IMG/VR virus record: IMGVR_UViG_3300017971_007885
Span: 1-64,000 of that record
DNA from: a virus
Length of the DNA: 64,000 nt
Reading direction: 5' to 3' (one strand)
Shown: positions 17,143 through 24,800 of the stretch, in pieces
How the letters are laid out: each line of letters opens with the position of its first letter
How positions within the stretch are numbered: the first letter of the stretch is position 1
Translations under genes and position numbers: made by a program
The notes under the pieces: generated by a model
What the model saw: the letters and a program-made list of their open reading frames with translations, nothing else
Database searches by the model: none
What the model was told of the DNA's origin: nothing

Positions 17143-17400
17143 ATGATTGCCGTACACTTTCCTTTGGTATTCAAGGGCGATAAAACCAGGGCCGGACACG
17201 TGGCCGTGATCGACGGCTATAAGTGGGCCAGCAAACACCAGATGCTAGAAGACCTTTTGAACTCGAAACTTGATCCCGATGGACCACGGGGCGACGATCC
17301 CAACCCAGATGCCACGGCGGCACAAGCGGCAATCAAGCTTTGGGGCGGTGAGATTATCAAACAAAAGGCCAAACCAGAACCCCAAGGGGTGATCCAATGA
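17143..17400 (+). CDS. Small array partner protein, copy 4 (85 aa)
   Basis: Three bases after paralog 5, overlapping paralog 6. HVAVIDGYKWAS, LDPDGPRGDDPNPD, WGGEIIKQK. Same length and pattern as the other three copies. Nothing indicates a membrane location. Confidence 0.7.
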   Translation: MIAVHFPLVFKGDKTRAGHVAVIDGYKWASKHQMLEDLLNSKLDPDGPRGDDPNPDATAAQAAIKLWGGEIIKQKAKPEPQGVIQ

Positions 17401-18557
17401 ACCAAAGACAGGCAGGAGCGTGGTATCTCGGGTGGTTGGCGGTAAGGCCCACCGGGGTGGCCAAGGGCGTAGTCCTTGAACGAACGATCAAGGGATCCAG
17501 CAAGTCTGGGAACTGGGGCCACAAGGGCGTAAAGGGTAGACGTGGCGGTAGTGCTCCAGGGGCTGGACACGGTGCGATCGGGATAACCCCGGCCATGTCA
17601 CAAGAAGAGATTCAAACGGCGGTGGATGCGCAACGAGCCAGGACGGCGGCCAAAAAGAAACCGGCCACAGCCAAGGCTGCCAGGCGTGCGATTATCAAAC
17701 AAGATGATGCTTTGCGGGCCAAAGAACAGGCGTTGCGCCAGGCCCAAGAAGAATACATAAAAGAGCTTACAGCTTTTCGGGAAGAGTACACAAGCCCACT
17801 TATCAAACAAAAACTAGAGTTGTACGAAAAGGGTTACAGGCCAGGCGATCCCGAGATGGAAGGGGTGGAAGCTGAATTATCCAGGTACCGGGGGAAACTA
17901 GATGACATGTGGGCGGAACACGCCAGGCAGTCAACCGAAATCAAGGCTATCATGGACCAACGAAAAGAAGCCGCCCTTCAGGCTCTGGAACTGCCCAAAG
18001 ACCAACAGGCTGAAGTGGAACTTGATTTTGGAAACTTGCGCAAGGGCAAAACAGAGGCGCAAGCGGGCGTGGATGCCTTTAACCGGCTAGTGAGCAACCG
18101 GCTGGAAATGGACAACGAAGTGGAAGTCACACGCACCCAAGACAGCAGGGCATTCTATACGCCCTTTGGCTATAGCATAAATCCCGGTACCATCGGACTG
18201 GCAACCACTTCAGGCCGCACAAGTATGCTTCACGAGTTGGGTCATTGGCTGGAAGATCGAGATCGAAGCGTGCACACCAAAGCCCTGAATTTTCTCAACC
18301 GGAGAACGGCCGGCGAAAGCGCGATCAAGATGCGAGATGCCAGGCCAGGTATGGGCTACGACGATTACGAAATAACCAAAGTGGACCAATTTTCCAGGCC
18401 GTACATGGGCAAAGTCTATCAGTCTAAAAGCCGGGGCCACTATGCAACCGAGATCGTTTCTATGGGACTGGAAGAGCTTTACAAGGACGCCGCCAGCTTT
18501 GCCAGAAAAGATCCGGATTACTTTGACTTTATGTATAGCCTACTGAGGGGACAATAA
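17397..18557 (+). CDS. Tagged zinc metalloprotease paralog 6
   Basis: 386 residues. GAWYLGWLAVR at 6-16, tag SKSGNWGHKGVKGRRGGS at about 34-51, charged stalk, HELGH at 279-283 and E352 in ATEIVSMGLE. The substrate-side loop differs (VSNRLEMDNEVEV replaces the usual LVGTGTVDGQKV), which may alter specificity. Last member of the array; no small partner follows. Confidence 0.75.
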   Translation: MNQRQAGAWYLGWLAVRPTGVAKGVVLERTIKGSSKSGNWGHKGVKGRRGGSAPGAGHGAIGITPAMSQEEIQTAVDAQRARTAAKKKPATAKAARRAIIKQDDALRAKEQALRQAQEEYIKELTAFREEYTSPLIKQKLELYEKGYRPGDPEMEGVEAELSRYRGKLDDMWAEHARQSTEIKAIMDQRKEAALQALELPKDQQAEVELDFGNLRKGKTEAQAGVDAFNRLVSNRLEMDNEVEVTRTQDSRAFYTPFGYSINPGTIGLATTSGRTSMLHELGHWLEDRDRSVHTKALNFLNRRTAGESAIKMRDARPGMGYDDYEITKVDQFSRPYMGKVYQSKSRGHYATEIVSMGLEELYKDAASFARKDPDYFDFMYSLLRGQ

Positions 18558-18561
18558 CCAC

Positions 18562-19092
18562 ATGTCTAAGGCCAAAAAACGCAAGCCGGACAGCGACACC
18601 ACTATACTGGAGAAGGTGGACGAAAAGAAGACACATGAACCCACACCCAGACCACCGATCCGGGTGCTAATATGCGGCTCCAGAACCTGGACCGACGAAG
18701 ATGCGATCTTGGCTCAAATCTTCACCCTGCCACACGAGTCGATTATCATTCACGGTGCCCACCCAGAAGGCGCGGATGCCATTGCCCGCAAGTGGGCGGA
18801 ATACCTGGACTATAAACAAGAACCCTATCCAGCCGATTGGCCACGATATGGCAACCAGGCCGGTCCGATCCGCAATACCCAGATGCTCAAAGAGGGCAAG
18901 CCTATGGTCGTGTGGGCCTTTACCCATGAACTGTATGGCGGTGGCAGTGAAACCCACTGCGTGGCGGATATGGTAAACAAGGCCAGGCGGGCCAAGGTAA
19001 AGGTAAAACTTTTTGGATGCCAAGAACCAACCCAACTTGACTTCTTTTCCGTTGCCAACGAATCTACTCAGATACGGAACCTTGCCTTGTAG
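18562..19092 (+). CDS. SLOG-fold protein (DUF2493/YpsA-like)
   Basis: After a charged 30-residue start, IRVLICGSRTWTDEDAI, IIHGAHPEGADAIARKWAE and GNQAGPIRNTQML match the SLOG Rossmann-like nucleotide-binding fold of the DUF2493 group. Such proteins bind nucleotides or NAD-derived ligands; some act in signalling or defence. The conserved glycine, the GA-x-GAD helix and RN-x-x-M are all present. It lies four bases after the protease array and may be co-transcribed. Confidence 0.75.
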   Translation: MSKAKKRKPDSDTTILEKVDEKKTHEPTPRPPIRVLICGSRTWTDEDAILAQIFTLPHESIIIHGAHPEGADAIARKWAEYLDYKQEPYPADWPRYGNQAGPIRNTQMLKEGKPMVVWAFTHELYGGGSETHCVADMVNKARRAKVKVKLFGCQEPTQLDFFSVANESTQIRNLAL

Positions 19093-19165
19093 AGGCTCCA
19101 ACTCGGGATTATCATTCAATCCGATCTGATAAGCGAGCAAGATGCTCTAGAAACGATCGCCAACC

Positions 19166-19597
19166 GTGATAGACTATGACGATTGCGCCCCACCGGGCGG
19201 ACACTGTACAGGTTTTTTTACCCCTATAGACGTATACTTGGTGAATCCCCGCAACGTAGTGCCCACCACGGCTAACTTTCATGCCATGGCCACATTCGAT
19301 CTTTGCCTATTGGATCCTTGTCCTGAACCGCAAGCCCAAGTACAGGGTTGCAAACTAAAACACGGACAGGTCACCCTTTACCGTTGGGCACATGGCATAA
19401 TCGTGGAACTAGTCAATTATATGCCTATCTCGCAGCATAGCGGGTCCGGACGCTCTGAGCAAGATATACCTAGCTGGATGGGCTCAAACTCGGAAGAGTG
19501 GGATCGGCTCCTATTCACGGCCATAGACCAATTGTGCAAACGGCAAGGATTATCATTCGCCGGAATGCTGGAAAGCAGGAGGTTTTTACTATCATGA
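19166..19597 (+). CDS. Unknown cysteine-containing protein (start uncertain)
   Basis: Up to 143 residues from a GTG at 19166 without a clear ribosome-binding site; an internal ATG at 19284 would give a shorter product. No family recognised. A degenerate copy of the dispersed repeat (about 19313-19345) lies within it, encoding PCPEPQAQVQG. The end overlaps the next start. Confidence 0.45.
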   Translation: MIDYDDCAPPGGHCTGFFTPIDVYLVNPRNVVPTTANFHAMATFDLCLLDPCPEPQAQVQGCKLKHGQVTLYRWAHGIIVELVNYMPISQHSGSGRSEQDIPSWMGSNSEEWDRLLFTAIDQLCKRQGLSFAGMLESRRFLLS

Positions 19598-19878
19598 ATT
19601 GCCCTGAGTGTGGGCGCTTTATGACACTGACAATTGCCTTTGAGGTTACACCGGCCCAGGATGTATGGAACTGCGCTTATTGGTGGATATGCAACAACGA
19701 ATTGCACTTTTACCAGGCGGATCCCATACCCGCCCCAGAGTATCAATGGTTGTGGAATTGTGAAGGCATACCGGCCACGGCACTCCAAGCGTGGCCAGAG
19801 CTATACCAGGAATACAACCAGATGTGGGCCAGATTGCCCAAATCTATCCAAAAACATTATCAAAAGGTCCACCTATGA
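19594..19878 (+). CDS. Small zinc-binding-type protein (94 aa)
   Basis: Begins MNCPECGRFM, a CxxC knuckle, with further cysteines in VWNCAYWWICNN. The ATG at 19594 follows AGGAGG. This resembles small phage proteins with a single zinc ribbon. Function unknown. Confidence 0.6.
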   Translation: MNCPECGRFMTLTIAFEVTPAQDVWNCAYWWICNNELHFYQADPIPAPEYQWLWNCEGIPATALQAWPELYQEYNQMWARLPKSIQKHYQKVHL

Positions 19879-20198
19879 GCAAAACAACCAAGACCGTTAC
19901 TAGGCCAGCCCGCCCACTCGCCAGGATCGACGTGCCCAACCTTGTTATGTACCTGCGAGAGTATAACACGGATGAACTCCAGGCGTATTATGCCATCTTT
20001 AACACGTGCGTGGATCGGCTCCTAGATAGATCTAAAGATCACCGGCTCCGGAGAGATGTAAGACGCAAAGCACACGAAAGACTAAAGAAAACACGCAAAA
20101 AACGCAACCAGATCCGGGCTACCCTACTAGCTAGAGGGGCCAACCTGGAGCCCGAGCCGGAAGAATGGGAAGAAGACCATGCCAATACTACCCAATGA
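19875..20198 (+). CDS. Small basic protein (107 aa)
   Basis: Overlaps the previous stop (ATGA). The middle is strongly basic (RLRRDVRRKAHERLKKTRKKRNQIRATL) and predicted helical; the end is acidic. The charge suggests nucleic-acid binding. No family known. Confidence 0.6.
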   Translation: MSKTTKTVTRPARPLARIDVPNLVMYLREYNTDELQAYYAIFNTCVDRLLDRSKDHRLRRDVRRKAHERLKKTRKKRNQIRATLLARGANLEPEPEEWEEDHANTTQ

Positions 20199-20778
20199 AG
20201 AGCCTTACGTGTGTGATGGAGCAAGACACGATCCAGCCGGTATAGAACACCGGGGCTACTATAGACCAATGTTGTATGATGGAGAACCGGGGCGGATACT
20301 CATGCGGGGGGTGGGGGTATGGATCAAGGCCCAAGCGATGCGAACCACAGGGACGATCTTTGCATGGCAACAAAAACCATCATTCCCTTCATGGCTGTAT
20401 GTGGCTATGGGCCAAGTGCGAGAACTGGAAGACCTTTGTGGCTCCCAGTCCACAGACATTATCATGACAATGAACTGCATTGTACAGATTCCCGTGGCCA
20501 GCGCCGTGGTGCAACGGATAGGCATTGACCAAACCATAAACGAGATCAAGAGAGCCAGCCAGGTCATTGTAACACACCCGAGACATGAACCCAGACAAGG
20601 CAAGCCCGGAGCAATGGATATCTTGGCCATCTATCGCACCGACTTTTTGAACGTGTGGGATGATGTCAAAGTGGCACCCTTTTATAGGCAGTTTGGAGCC
20701 ATGGGGGACGTTCCAGAAGGCCATATTTGCTTTTGCGGCTATCCACTATATGGCGGCACCTACAAGGAAGACTGCTAA
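20179..20778 (+). CDS. Unknown protein (199 aa)
   Basis: Starts inside the previous gene and ends at the start of the next. Mixed alpha/beta composition; the end has CFCGYPLYGG, a possible metal knuckle. Not recognised. Confidence 0.6.
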   Translation: MPILPNEEPYVCDGARHDPAGIEHRGYYRPMLYDGEPGRILMRGVGVWIKAQAMRTTGTIFAWQQKPSFPSWLYVAMGQVRELEDLCGSQSTDIIMTMNCIVQIPVASAVVQRIGIDQTINEIKRASQVIVTHPRHEPRQGKPGAMDILAIYRTDFLNVWDDVKVAPFYRQFGAMGDVPEGHICFCGYPLYGGTYKEDC

Positions 20779-21089
20779 TGTCCATTGATCCGGATCTGTT
20801 TGCCCAGATGGAAACTATGTATGGGATTATCAAAGCCGATCCCAGATGGGGCGGCTCATACTGCATTGGCGTATGCCCAGAACTCAAAGAAGCCGCCTTT
20901 GCCGACATAACAGAACTAACCCTTTGCGGAGATACACTCTCGATCCTTGTCAGTGACCAAATTGTAAATGTGACCGATGGACAAGGCAACAAACATAGCG
21001 ATCTGTGGATCTGTAGGCTCCCGCCAGTACAAGACACTGATACGCCAGTACAAAACACTGATACGCCAGTACAAGACACTGGACAATGA
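20778..21089 (+). CDS. Small protein with C-terminal heptapeptide repeats
   Basis: 103 residues. The main part is unassigned; the tail is built from a 21-base tandem repeat encoding about three copies of TPVQDTD. The start overlaps the previous stop. Confidence 0.6.
   Translation: MSIDPDLFAQMETMYGIIKADPRWGGSYCIGVCPELKEAAFADITELTLCGDTLSILVSDQIVNVTDGQGNKHSDLWICRLPPVQDTDTPVQNTDTPVQDTGQ
21023..21082 (+). repeat. 21-base tandem repeat, about three copies
   Basis: Unit GCCAGTACAAGACACTGATAC, nearly exact at 21023-21043 and 21044-21064, then a partial copy. In frame at the 3' end of the 20778 gene, where it encodes the heptapeptide tail. Confidence 0.85.
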
Positions 21090-21508
21090 AACTTTACCCG
21101 TGGCACTCCAAGTCCTGGACTCGTAGTACAGGGCACTCCAGTGATTTCCAAAGACCGGCGCAATGGGGGGACTTGGCAGGTGCTTTGTTTGAAGCATCTA
21201 TGGCCAGCGATGAAGGGGCATATATCGAGATCGATGGCACCCCAAGTCCTGGACTTGTAGTACAGGGCACATGCCAAGAAGAACCATCTTCCTTCTTTAG
21301 AACCCTGGAGCAGGTCACCAGAGCCATAGAACGGCGGGCGGCTAACGTGAACTTGGAACTTATACCAGATCCAACCGTGGTACTGCCAAGACGTATCTTT
21401 GACCAAATCATAGCGGCGAGCTTTGGCGTGCCGACTGATATCCTGTACTCGGAACGTAGCCCAGGATCAAGTATGCTCATAACAGAACAGGAAAGGACAA
21501 ACCCATGA
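21086..21508 (+). CDS. Unknown protein carrying two dispersed-repeat copies
   Basis: 140 residues. Its first 60 codons contain two copies of the dispersed repeat (21102-21131, 21236-21265). They are translated in different frames, giving HSKSWTRSTGHSS and GTPSPGLVVQGT, so the repeat acts at DNA level rather than as a protein motif. The second half looks like a normal helical protein. Confidence 0.55.
   Translation: MKLYPWHSKSWTRSTGHSSDFQRPAQWGDLAGALFEASMASDEGAYIEIDGTPSPGLVVQGTCQEEPSSFFRTLEQVTRAIERRAANVNLELIPDPTVVLPRRIFDQIIAASFGVPTDILYSERSPGSSMLITEQERTNP
21102..21265 (+). repeat. Two dispersed-repeat copies
   Basis: Copies at 21102-21131 and 21236-21265, each running from GGCAC through AGTCCTGGACT to GTAGTACAGGGC. 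The second contains the perfect palindrome CAAGTCCTGGACTTG. Related to the copies at 13158, 14565, 19313 and 36704. Confidence 0.75.
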
Positions 21509-21693
21509 TGGCTGAAACTAAACCGATGTACGACGAATGCGCTTATGAACTCGGATGCAAAGCACGAGCAGATAACCAATCTCTTGATGCGTGCACTTAT
21601 CCAGATGGACACCTTGCCGACTCCTGGAAGGCCGGGTGGCACGACATGAACCGAACGCTACAAGAACAGAACCAGGCCAGTAAAGGACACTGA
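21505..21693 (+). CDS. Rmf-like small protein
   Basis: 62 residues with the spacing AYELGCKARADN-x5-CTYP-x8-WKAGWHDM, which resembles ribosome modulation factor (AY-x-x-G-x-x-A, CPY, W-x-x-GW). Rmf binds the ribosome near the anti-Shine-Dalgarno region and causes pairing of idle ribosomes. Phage copies with this pattern are known but their role is unclear. ATGA overlap with the previous gene. Confidence 0.55.
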   Translation: MMAETKPMYDECAYELGCKARADNQSLDACTYPDGHLADSWKAGWHDMNRTLQEQNQASKGH

Positions 21694-21694
21694 C

Positions 21695-22021
21695 ATGTCT
21701 AGACAACCGTACCAGGATTTTACACCAGAAGAATACTATACCATCCAACTCGCTACCTTTGGCGCTCAAGTGCTCCAAATCGTGGCCAATGCCAAAGCCG
21801 ACAAAGAACACCGGGGCCAAAAAGCCTACCATGAAGCCCAACGGCTTATCCCTCACCTTCCAAGAATCAAAAACCATCTTTACCGGACCGTGAGCGTGGC
21901 CATAGGCGGAGCCACCGATTCAAGCCAAGATGTTCTACAATGCGTACTTTGCCAAGCTAAATTCAGACGCAACCAGGAACGCCACTTGCCCAGTTGCCCA
22001 TATGGCCCAATGGCAACATAA
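21695..22021 (+). CDS. Small protein with C-terminal zinc finger
   Basis: 108 residues; the last 30 hold CVLCQAKFRRNQERHLPSC, a C2HC-type finger. The first part is helical. Starts one base after the previous stop. Could bind DNA or RNA. Confidence 0.6.
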   Translation: MSRQPYQDFTPEEYYTIQLATFGAQVLQIVANAKADKEHRGQKAYHEAQRLIPHLPRIKNHLYRTVSVAIGGATDSSQDVLQCVLCQAKFRRNQERHLPSCPYGPMAT

Positions 22022-22022
22022 T
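21994..22022 (+). promoter_or_regulatory. Possible promoter with leader hairpin element
   Basis: TTGCCC, a 17-base spacer and CATAAT end six bases before an ACGTGA-type element like that at 10465. Weaker than the promoter at 1617 because the -10 lacks the first T. Its place directly before the leader hairpin supports it. Confidence 0.4.
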
Positions 22023-22027
22023 AACCA

Positions 22028-22050
22028 CGTGAACTTTTGCGGCAAAAACT
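22028..22050 (+). promoter_or_regulatory. Leader hairpin element, second copy
   Basis: TTTTGC and GCAAAA arms separated by one G, ending CAAAAACT then AGGG. It shares ACGTGA, CTTT and GCAAAAACT with the element at 10465-10494. It lies 80 bases before the start at 22130. Confidence 0.45.
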
Positions 22051-22129
22051 AGGGCCATTTTGGACCATAACTGTAGACATATCACCATGCTGTGCGATCA
22101 AAAGATCGTTCCAAACCTGTAGAGGTAGA

Positions 22130-22660
22130 ATGTCACCACAAAGCATAAATAACGGCAATAGAGAACATTGCTCCGGTCATCCCAGAAGCATAAATAACGG
22201 CAATAGAGAACATTGGTTGGGGATTATCATTCATCTAGATGCCCATGTCTACAAACTGGCATGGCAAAAGCTATATGGTAACCCACGGCAGTATAACCCA
22301 TTGCCCAAACTTGCCGATCCCACGATCACTAAAGCCTATCATGACGCCAAACACAAAATCATGCTCAATGAACTGTATGGCGTAAGAGGCTTTCCGGCAT
22401 TAGAACCCAAACCCACATACAACCAAGTAACCAATGCCCTACAAGCAAGCATAGCAGGGATACAAGCTTTCTATACCGCTATAGGGAATGCCATGATCCC
22501 GACCATGGAACGAATGACAGCTTCCTTTACTCACTTTGCCCAAAACCTCAACCAATGGGCCAATAACCCACTTGATATCAGAAGCCCAAGCCAAGAAACC
22601 ATAGACACGATCTTGGCCATGGCACCCGAAGAACCGGAGCAAACCCATGACAGGCCGTGA
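22130..22660 (+). CDS. Unknown protein with duplicated N-terminal nonapeptide
   Basis: 177 residues from the ATG at 22130 (AGAGG upstream). SINNGNREH occurs twice near the start through a direct repeat. The rest is helical (residues 95-150 amphipathic). A longer TTG start at 22037 would run through the leader hairpin and is less likely. Confidence 0.5.
   Translation: MSPQSINNGNREHCSGHPRSINNGNREHWLGIIIHLDAHVYKLAWQKLYGNPRQYNPLPKLADPTITKAYHDAKHKIMLNELYGVRGFPALEPKPTYNQVTNALQASIAGIQAFYTAIGNAMIPTMERMTASFTHFAQNLNQWANNPLDIRSPSQETIDTILAMAPEEPEQTHDRP
22141..22215 (+). repeat. 30-base direct repeat, two copies
   Basis: The 30 bases at 22141-22170 recur exactly at 22186-22215, a 45-base period. They lie at the start of the 22130 gene and encode SINNGNREH in frame. 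Confidence 0.9.
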
Positions 22661-23675
22661 TATTCTAGTGCTATGCCAATATCATCCCCAATTCCAAGAC
22701 TTTCGCCGCAAGTGGGAACTCGATTACGCCATGCGCCAACGTGCCCACTTTTACGAACCAGATCAAATGGCCGATCGCTTCGATCTGTCCTACTATCCAT
22801 GCCCCGATCGCTTCGATCTGTCCTACTATCCATGCCCCGATCGCTTCGATCTGTCCTACTATCCATGCCCCGATCGCCTTCACTTTTACCGTGGACACGC
22901 CCAACAGGTAAATGGTCGGATTGTAAACATCATTGCCCAAACCGGGACATGGTATCAAAGAAGGCACATTCATGATGAACTACTTGAAATCAGGCACTCT
23001 TGCCCAGAAGCAGAATGGATCAATGACACACAACCCCTTCACGTGTTTGCTATCAATGAAGCAGACTTTAGGGATTACTGCAATAGCCGTTTCTTGAACC
23101 CAAACGATGGCCATGAAGCTGTTTTTGTGTCGCCAGATTCTAGCCTATCGCCGGAAACATTCCATCAACGTTTCCCCATGGCACACTTTGACATGACTTA
23201 CCACTATCTGACCTCTGACAGACGCTCAACCCAATATGCTATGCGAGATTCCAGAAACACCCAAACAATACCCATGTTCGACAGCGATGGCCCAACGACA
23301 TGGGTCAATGTGCCAGGGGATACGCCAAGACCATCCATAGATGACATGATCGATGCCATGCGGGCAGGGGTCCAGGCTGTACAAGATACCCCATGGGGTT
23401 GGACTTCCTCTATAGAATGGCCCGAGTGGATAGAAACCCAAGATCGCGCATTTCTAGAAGGGCAGTTTCATACCCATACCCACATGAAGCACGTATGCAT
23501 AGAGATGCTAGAAGAGGTACACATGGGACGCACATGGGACTACTTTGCACAACGCAAAAGCCTTGCTCATTTGACGTGCTATCTTATGCACACACACAAG
23601 GTCAAAGTGTTATTGGCCAAGCACTGGGCTAAATCCTATCTGGACCTGTATAGGCTATGTGGGGGGCACTCATGA
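22647..23675 (+). CDS. Unknown protein with three 11-residue repeats
   Basis: 342 residues. Residues 42-76 are three exact copies of a unit of the form DRFDLSYYPCP. The rest is rich in histidine and aromatic residues. No family recognised. It lacks the ATTATCA heptamer, as does the whole stretch to 27.3 kb. Confidence 0.55.
   Translation: MTGRDILVLCQYHPQFQDFRRKWELDYAMRQRAHFYEPDQMADRFDLSYYPCPDRFDLSYYPCPDRFDLSYYPCPDRLHFYRGHAQQVNGRIVNIIAQTGTWYQRRHIHDELLEIRHSCPEAEWINDTQPLHVFAINEADFRDYCNSRFLNPNDGHEAVFVSPDSSLSPETFHQRFPMAHFDMTYHYLTSDRRSTQYAMRDSRNTQTIPMFDSDGPTTWVNVPGDTPRPSIDDMIDAMRAGVQAVQDTPWGWTSSIEWPEWIETQDRAFLEGQFHTHTHMKHVCIEMLEEVHMGRTWDYFAQRKSLAHLTCYLMHTHKVKVLLAKHWAKSYLDLYRLCGGHS
22771..22877 (+). 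repeat. 33-base tandem repeat, three copies and a remnant
   Basis: Copies at 22771-22803, 22804-22836 and 22837-22869, then the first bases of a fourth. In frame. The unit differs from the 33-base repeat at 14565. There are no unique spacers, so this is not a CRISPR array. Confidence 0.9.
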
Positions 23676-24082
23676 GCATGTATGCTACAAGGGGGGGCAT
23701 ACAGGCCCACGCTCTAAACACTAGTCCACGAGATGAAGGCTATGTGCATTTCTGTCAAGTGTTTGAGCATATATGTCACACGTGGCCAGAGGCTGACCGT
23801 ATACGTGAGAGTTTTGGTCTAGAGCGTATCTATACAGAGCTACAGGCACATCCCTTTGCTGTGGTACTAGAGGCTCACATAAGGCGTACCGTAAAGGACT
23901 ATAGAGGCAGAACTATCAGGATGACATGGGAACTGTGTACGCTACTCATGATAGAGCGCAAGATCACGTGTGTGGATGTGGCCATGGAGCTATTGCATAC
24001 TATCATCCATATGTGGCTATTGTGTGGGGTACCTGAAGAGCTAGATCCTAGTGTTGAGGTTGTACGTAGGGAGCCTACGTGA
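23672..24082 (+). CDS. Unknown protein (136 aa)
   Basis: ATGA overlap with the previous gene. Helical, histidine- and cysteine-rich (FCQVFEHICHTW). Last gene before the gap where GC skew changes. Not recognised. Confidence 0.5.
   Translation: MSMYATRGGIQAHALNTSPRDEGYVHFCQVFEHICHTWPEADRIRESFGLERIYTELQAHPFAVVLEAHIRRTVKDYRGRTIRMTWELCTLLMIERKITCVDVAMELLHTIIHMWLLCGVPEELDPSVEVVRREPT
24064..24080 (+). repeat. Inverted repeat at the end of the left gene block
   Basis: ACGTAGG, GAG, CCTACGT: seven-base perfect arms with a three-base loop at the 3' end of the 23672 gene. No T-run follows, so a protein site is more likely than a terminator. Confidence 0.5.
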
Positions 24083-24515
24083 GGATTCCCACAGGGCCAC
24101 ACATACGGGGGCGTGTGCGTGCCCACTCCGCCCCATCATCGGCTCTTATATGCAGCATGGGGTGCCTAATCCTATGTCTAAAAGCCTATGTCTAGCAACA
24201 CATGTTATACGACATAGAAACGTGCACCCCCCTATACACAAATATACGCAAGGCTGCAAGCAGAAAGCGGGGCAAAATGACCACGGATCGCAAAAAAAAT
24301 TACTAGGCCGGAAGGTCCAAGGTATTCCTTCGGGCCGGATGATCGATTTTTTACATGCTACAGTGATTGAAAGGACGGTGCTCTATGGAAGTATGGCATT
24401 GGTTGGACTTTTACGGGTGGGCGGACGGCTGAAAGGGGTTGGTTGTGGGTGGCTTGGTGAACGTGTCGGAATGCGAAGGCAATGGGGCTTAGTGGGTATC
24501 AGGTAGGAAGGCAAT
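24083..24515 (+). other. Gene-poor gap, candidate replication origin region
   Basis: About 430 bases without a convincing gene. It holds a direct repeat CCTATGTCTA (24171-24180, 24185-24194), an inverted partner GACATAG (24211-24217), C-rich runs, an A8 run, a hairpin and a T6 run. Sampled base counts show C above G on the left (18.5-24 kb) and G far above C on the right (24.5-28 kb). That sign change from negative to positive is what a replication origin gives. Confidence 0.45.
24306..24352 (+). terminator. Possible bidirectional terminator
   Basis: GGCCGGAAGG (24306-24315) pairs with CCTTCGGGCC (24327-24336) with one mismatch. T6 follows ten bases later at 24347-24352, and an A8 run precedes the stem, so it could act on both strands. 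The gap between stem and T-run weakens the call. Confidence 0.4.
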
Positions 24516-24800
24516 TTGAGTAATATGGTAAACTGTGTTGTATGTCAAAAGGTGCTTTTAGGTGGGATTGACACGTTTGGATCGTATGATATGCCGATGT
24601 GTTGGGAGCACTTTAGTGAATTAAATGGGCAGGGTGGATCTTGTTATGGGCTTGCGCCGCATGTTCATGATTTGAGCCGAACGGGATCGATTATTGGTTC
24701 TACAGTTTTCACGGGTGAAGAGGATAGCAGGTTTGTGGCCGATCTTGATGCTCCGGGGTTGGGGGTTTGGATATGGTCAACGGCAAGAGGGTGGCGATAG
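24516..24800 (+). CDS. Small cysteine-containing protein
   Basis: 94 residues. The TTG at 24516 lies five bases after AGGAAGG; the ATG at 24525 is the alternative. CVVCQK and CWEHF near the start suggest a treble-clef or similar zinc site. First gene of the G-rich block. The end overlaps the radical SAM gene. Confidence 0.5.
   Translation: MSNMVNCVVCQKVLLGGIDTFGSYDMPMCWEHFSELNGQGGSCYGLAPHVHDLSRTGSIIGSTVFTGEEDSRFVADLDAPGLGVWIWSTARGWR

Noticed and set aside
24201-24260. DnaA boxes in the candidate origin gap
   Set aside because: Only a weak match (TGTGTATAG on the complement) was seen; too far from the TTATCCACA consensus to claim.
24051-24506. Open frame of 151 codons across the 24.1-24.5 kb gap
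   Set aside because: TTG start without a ribosome-binding site, low-complexity glycine/arginine text at the end, and it runs through a hairpin with A and T runs.
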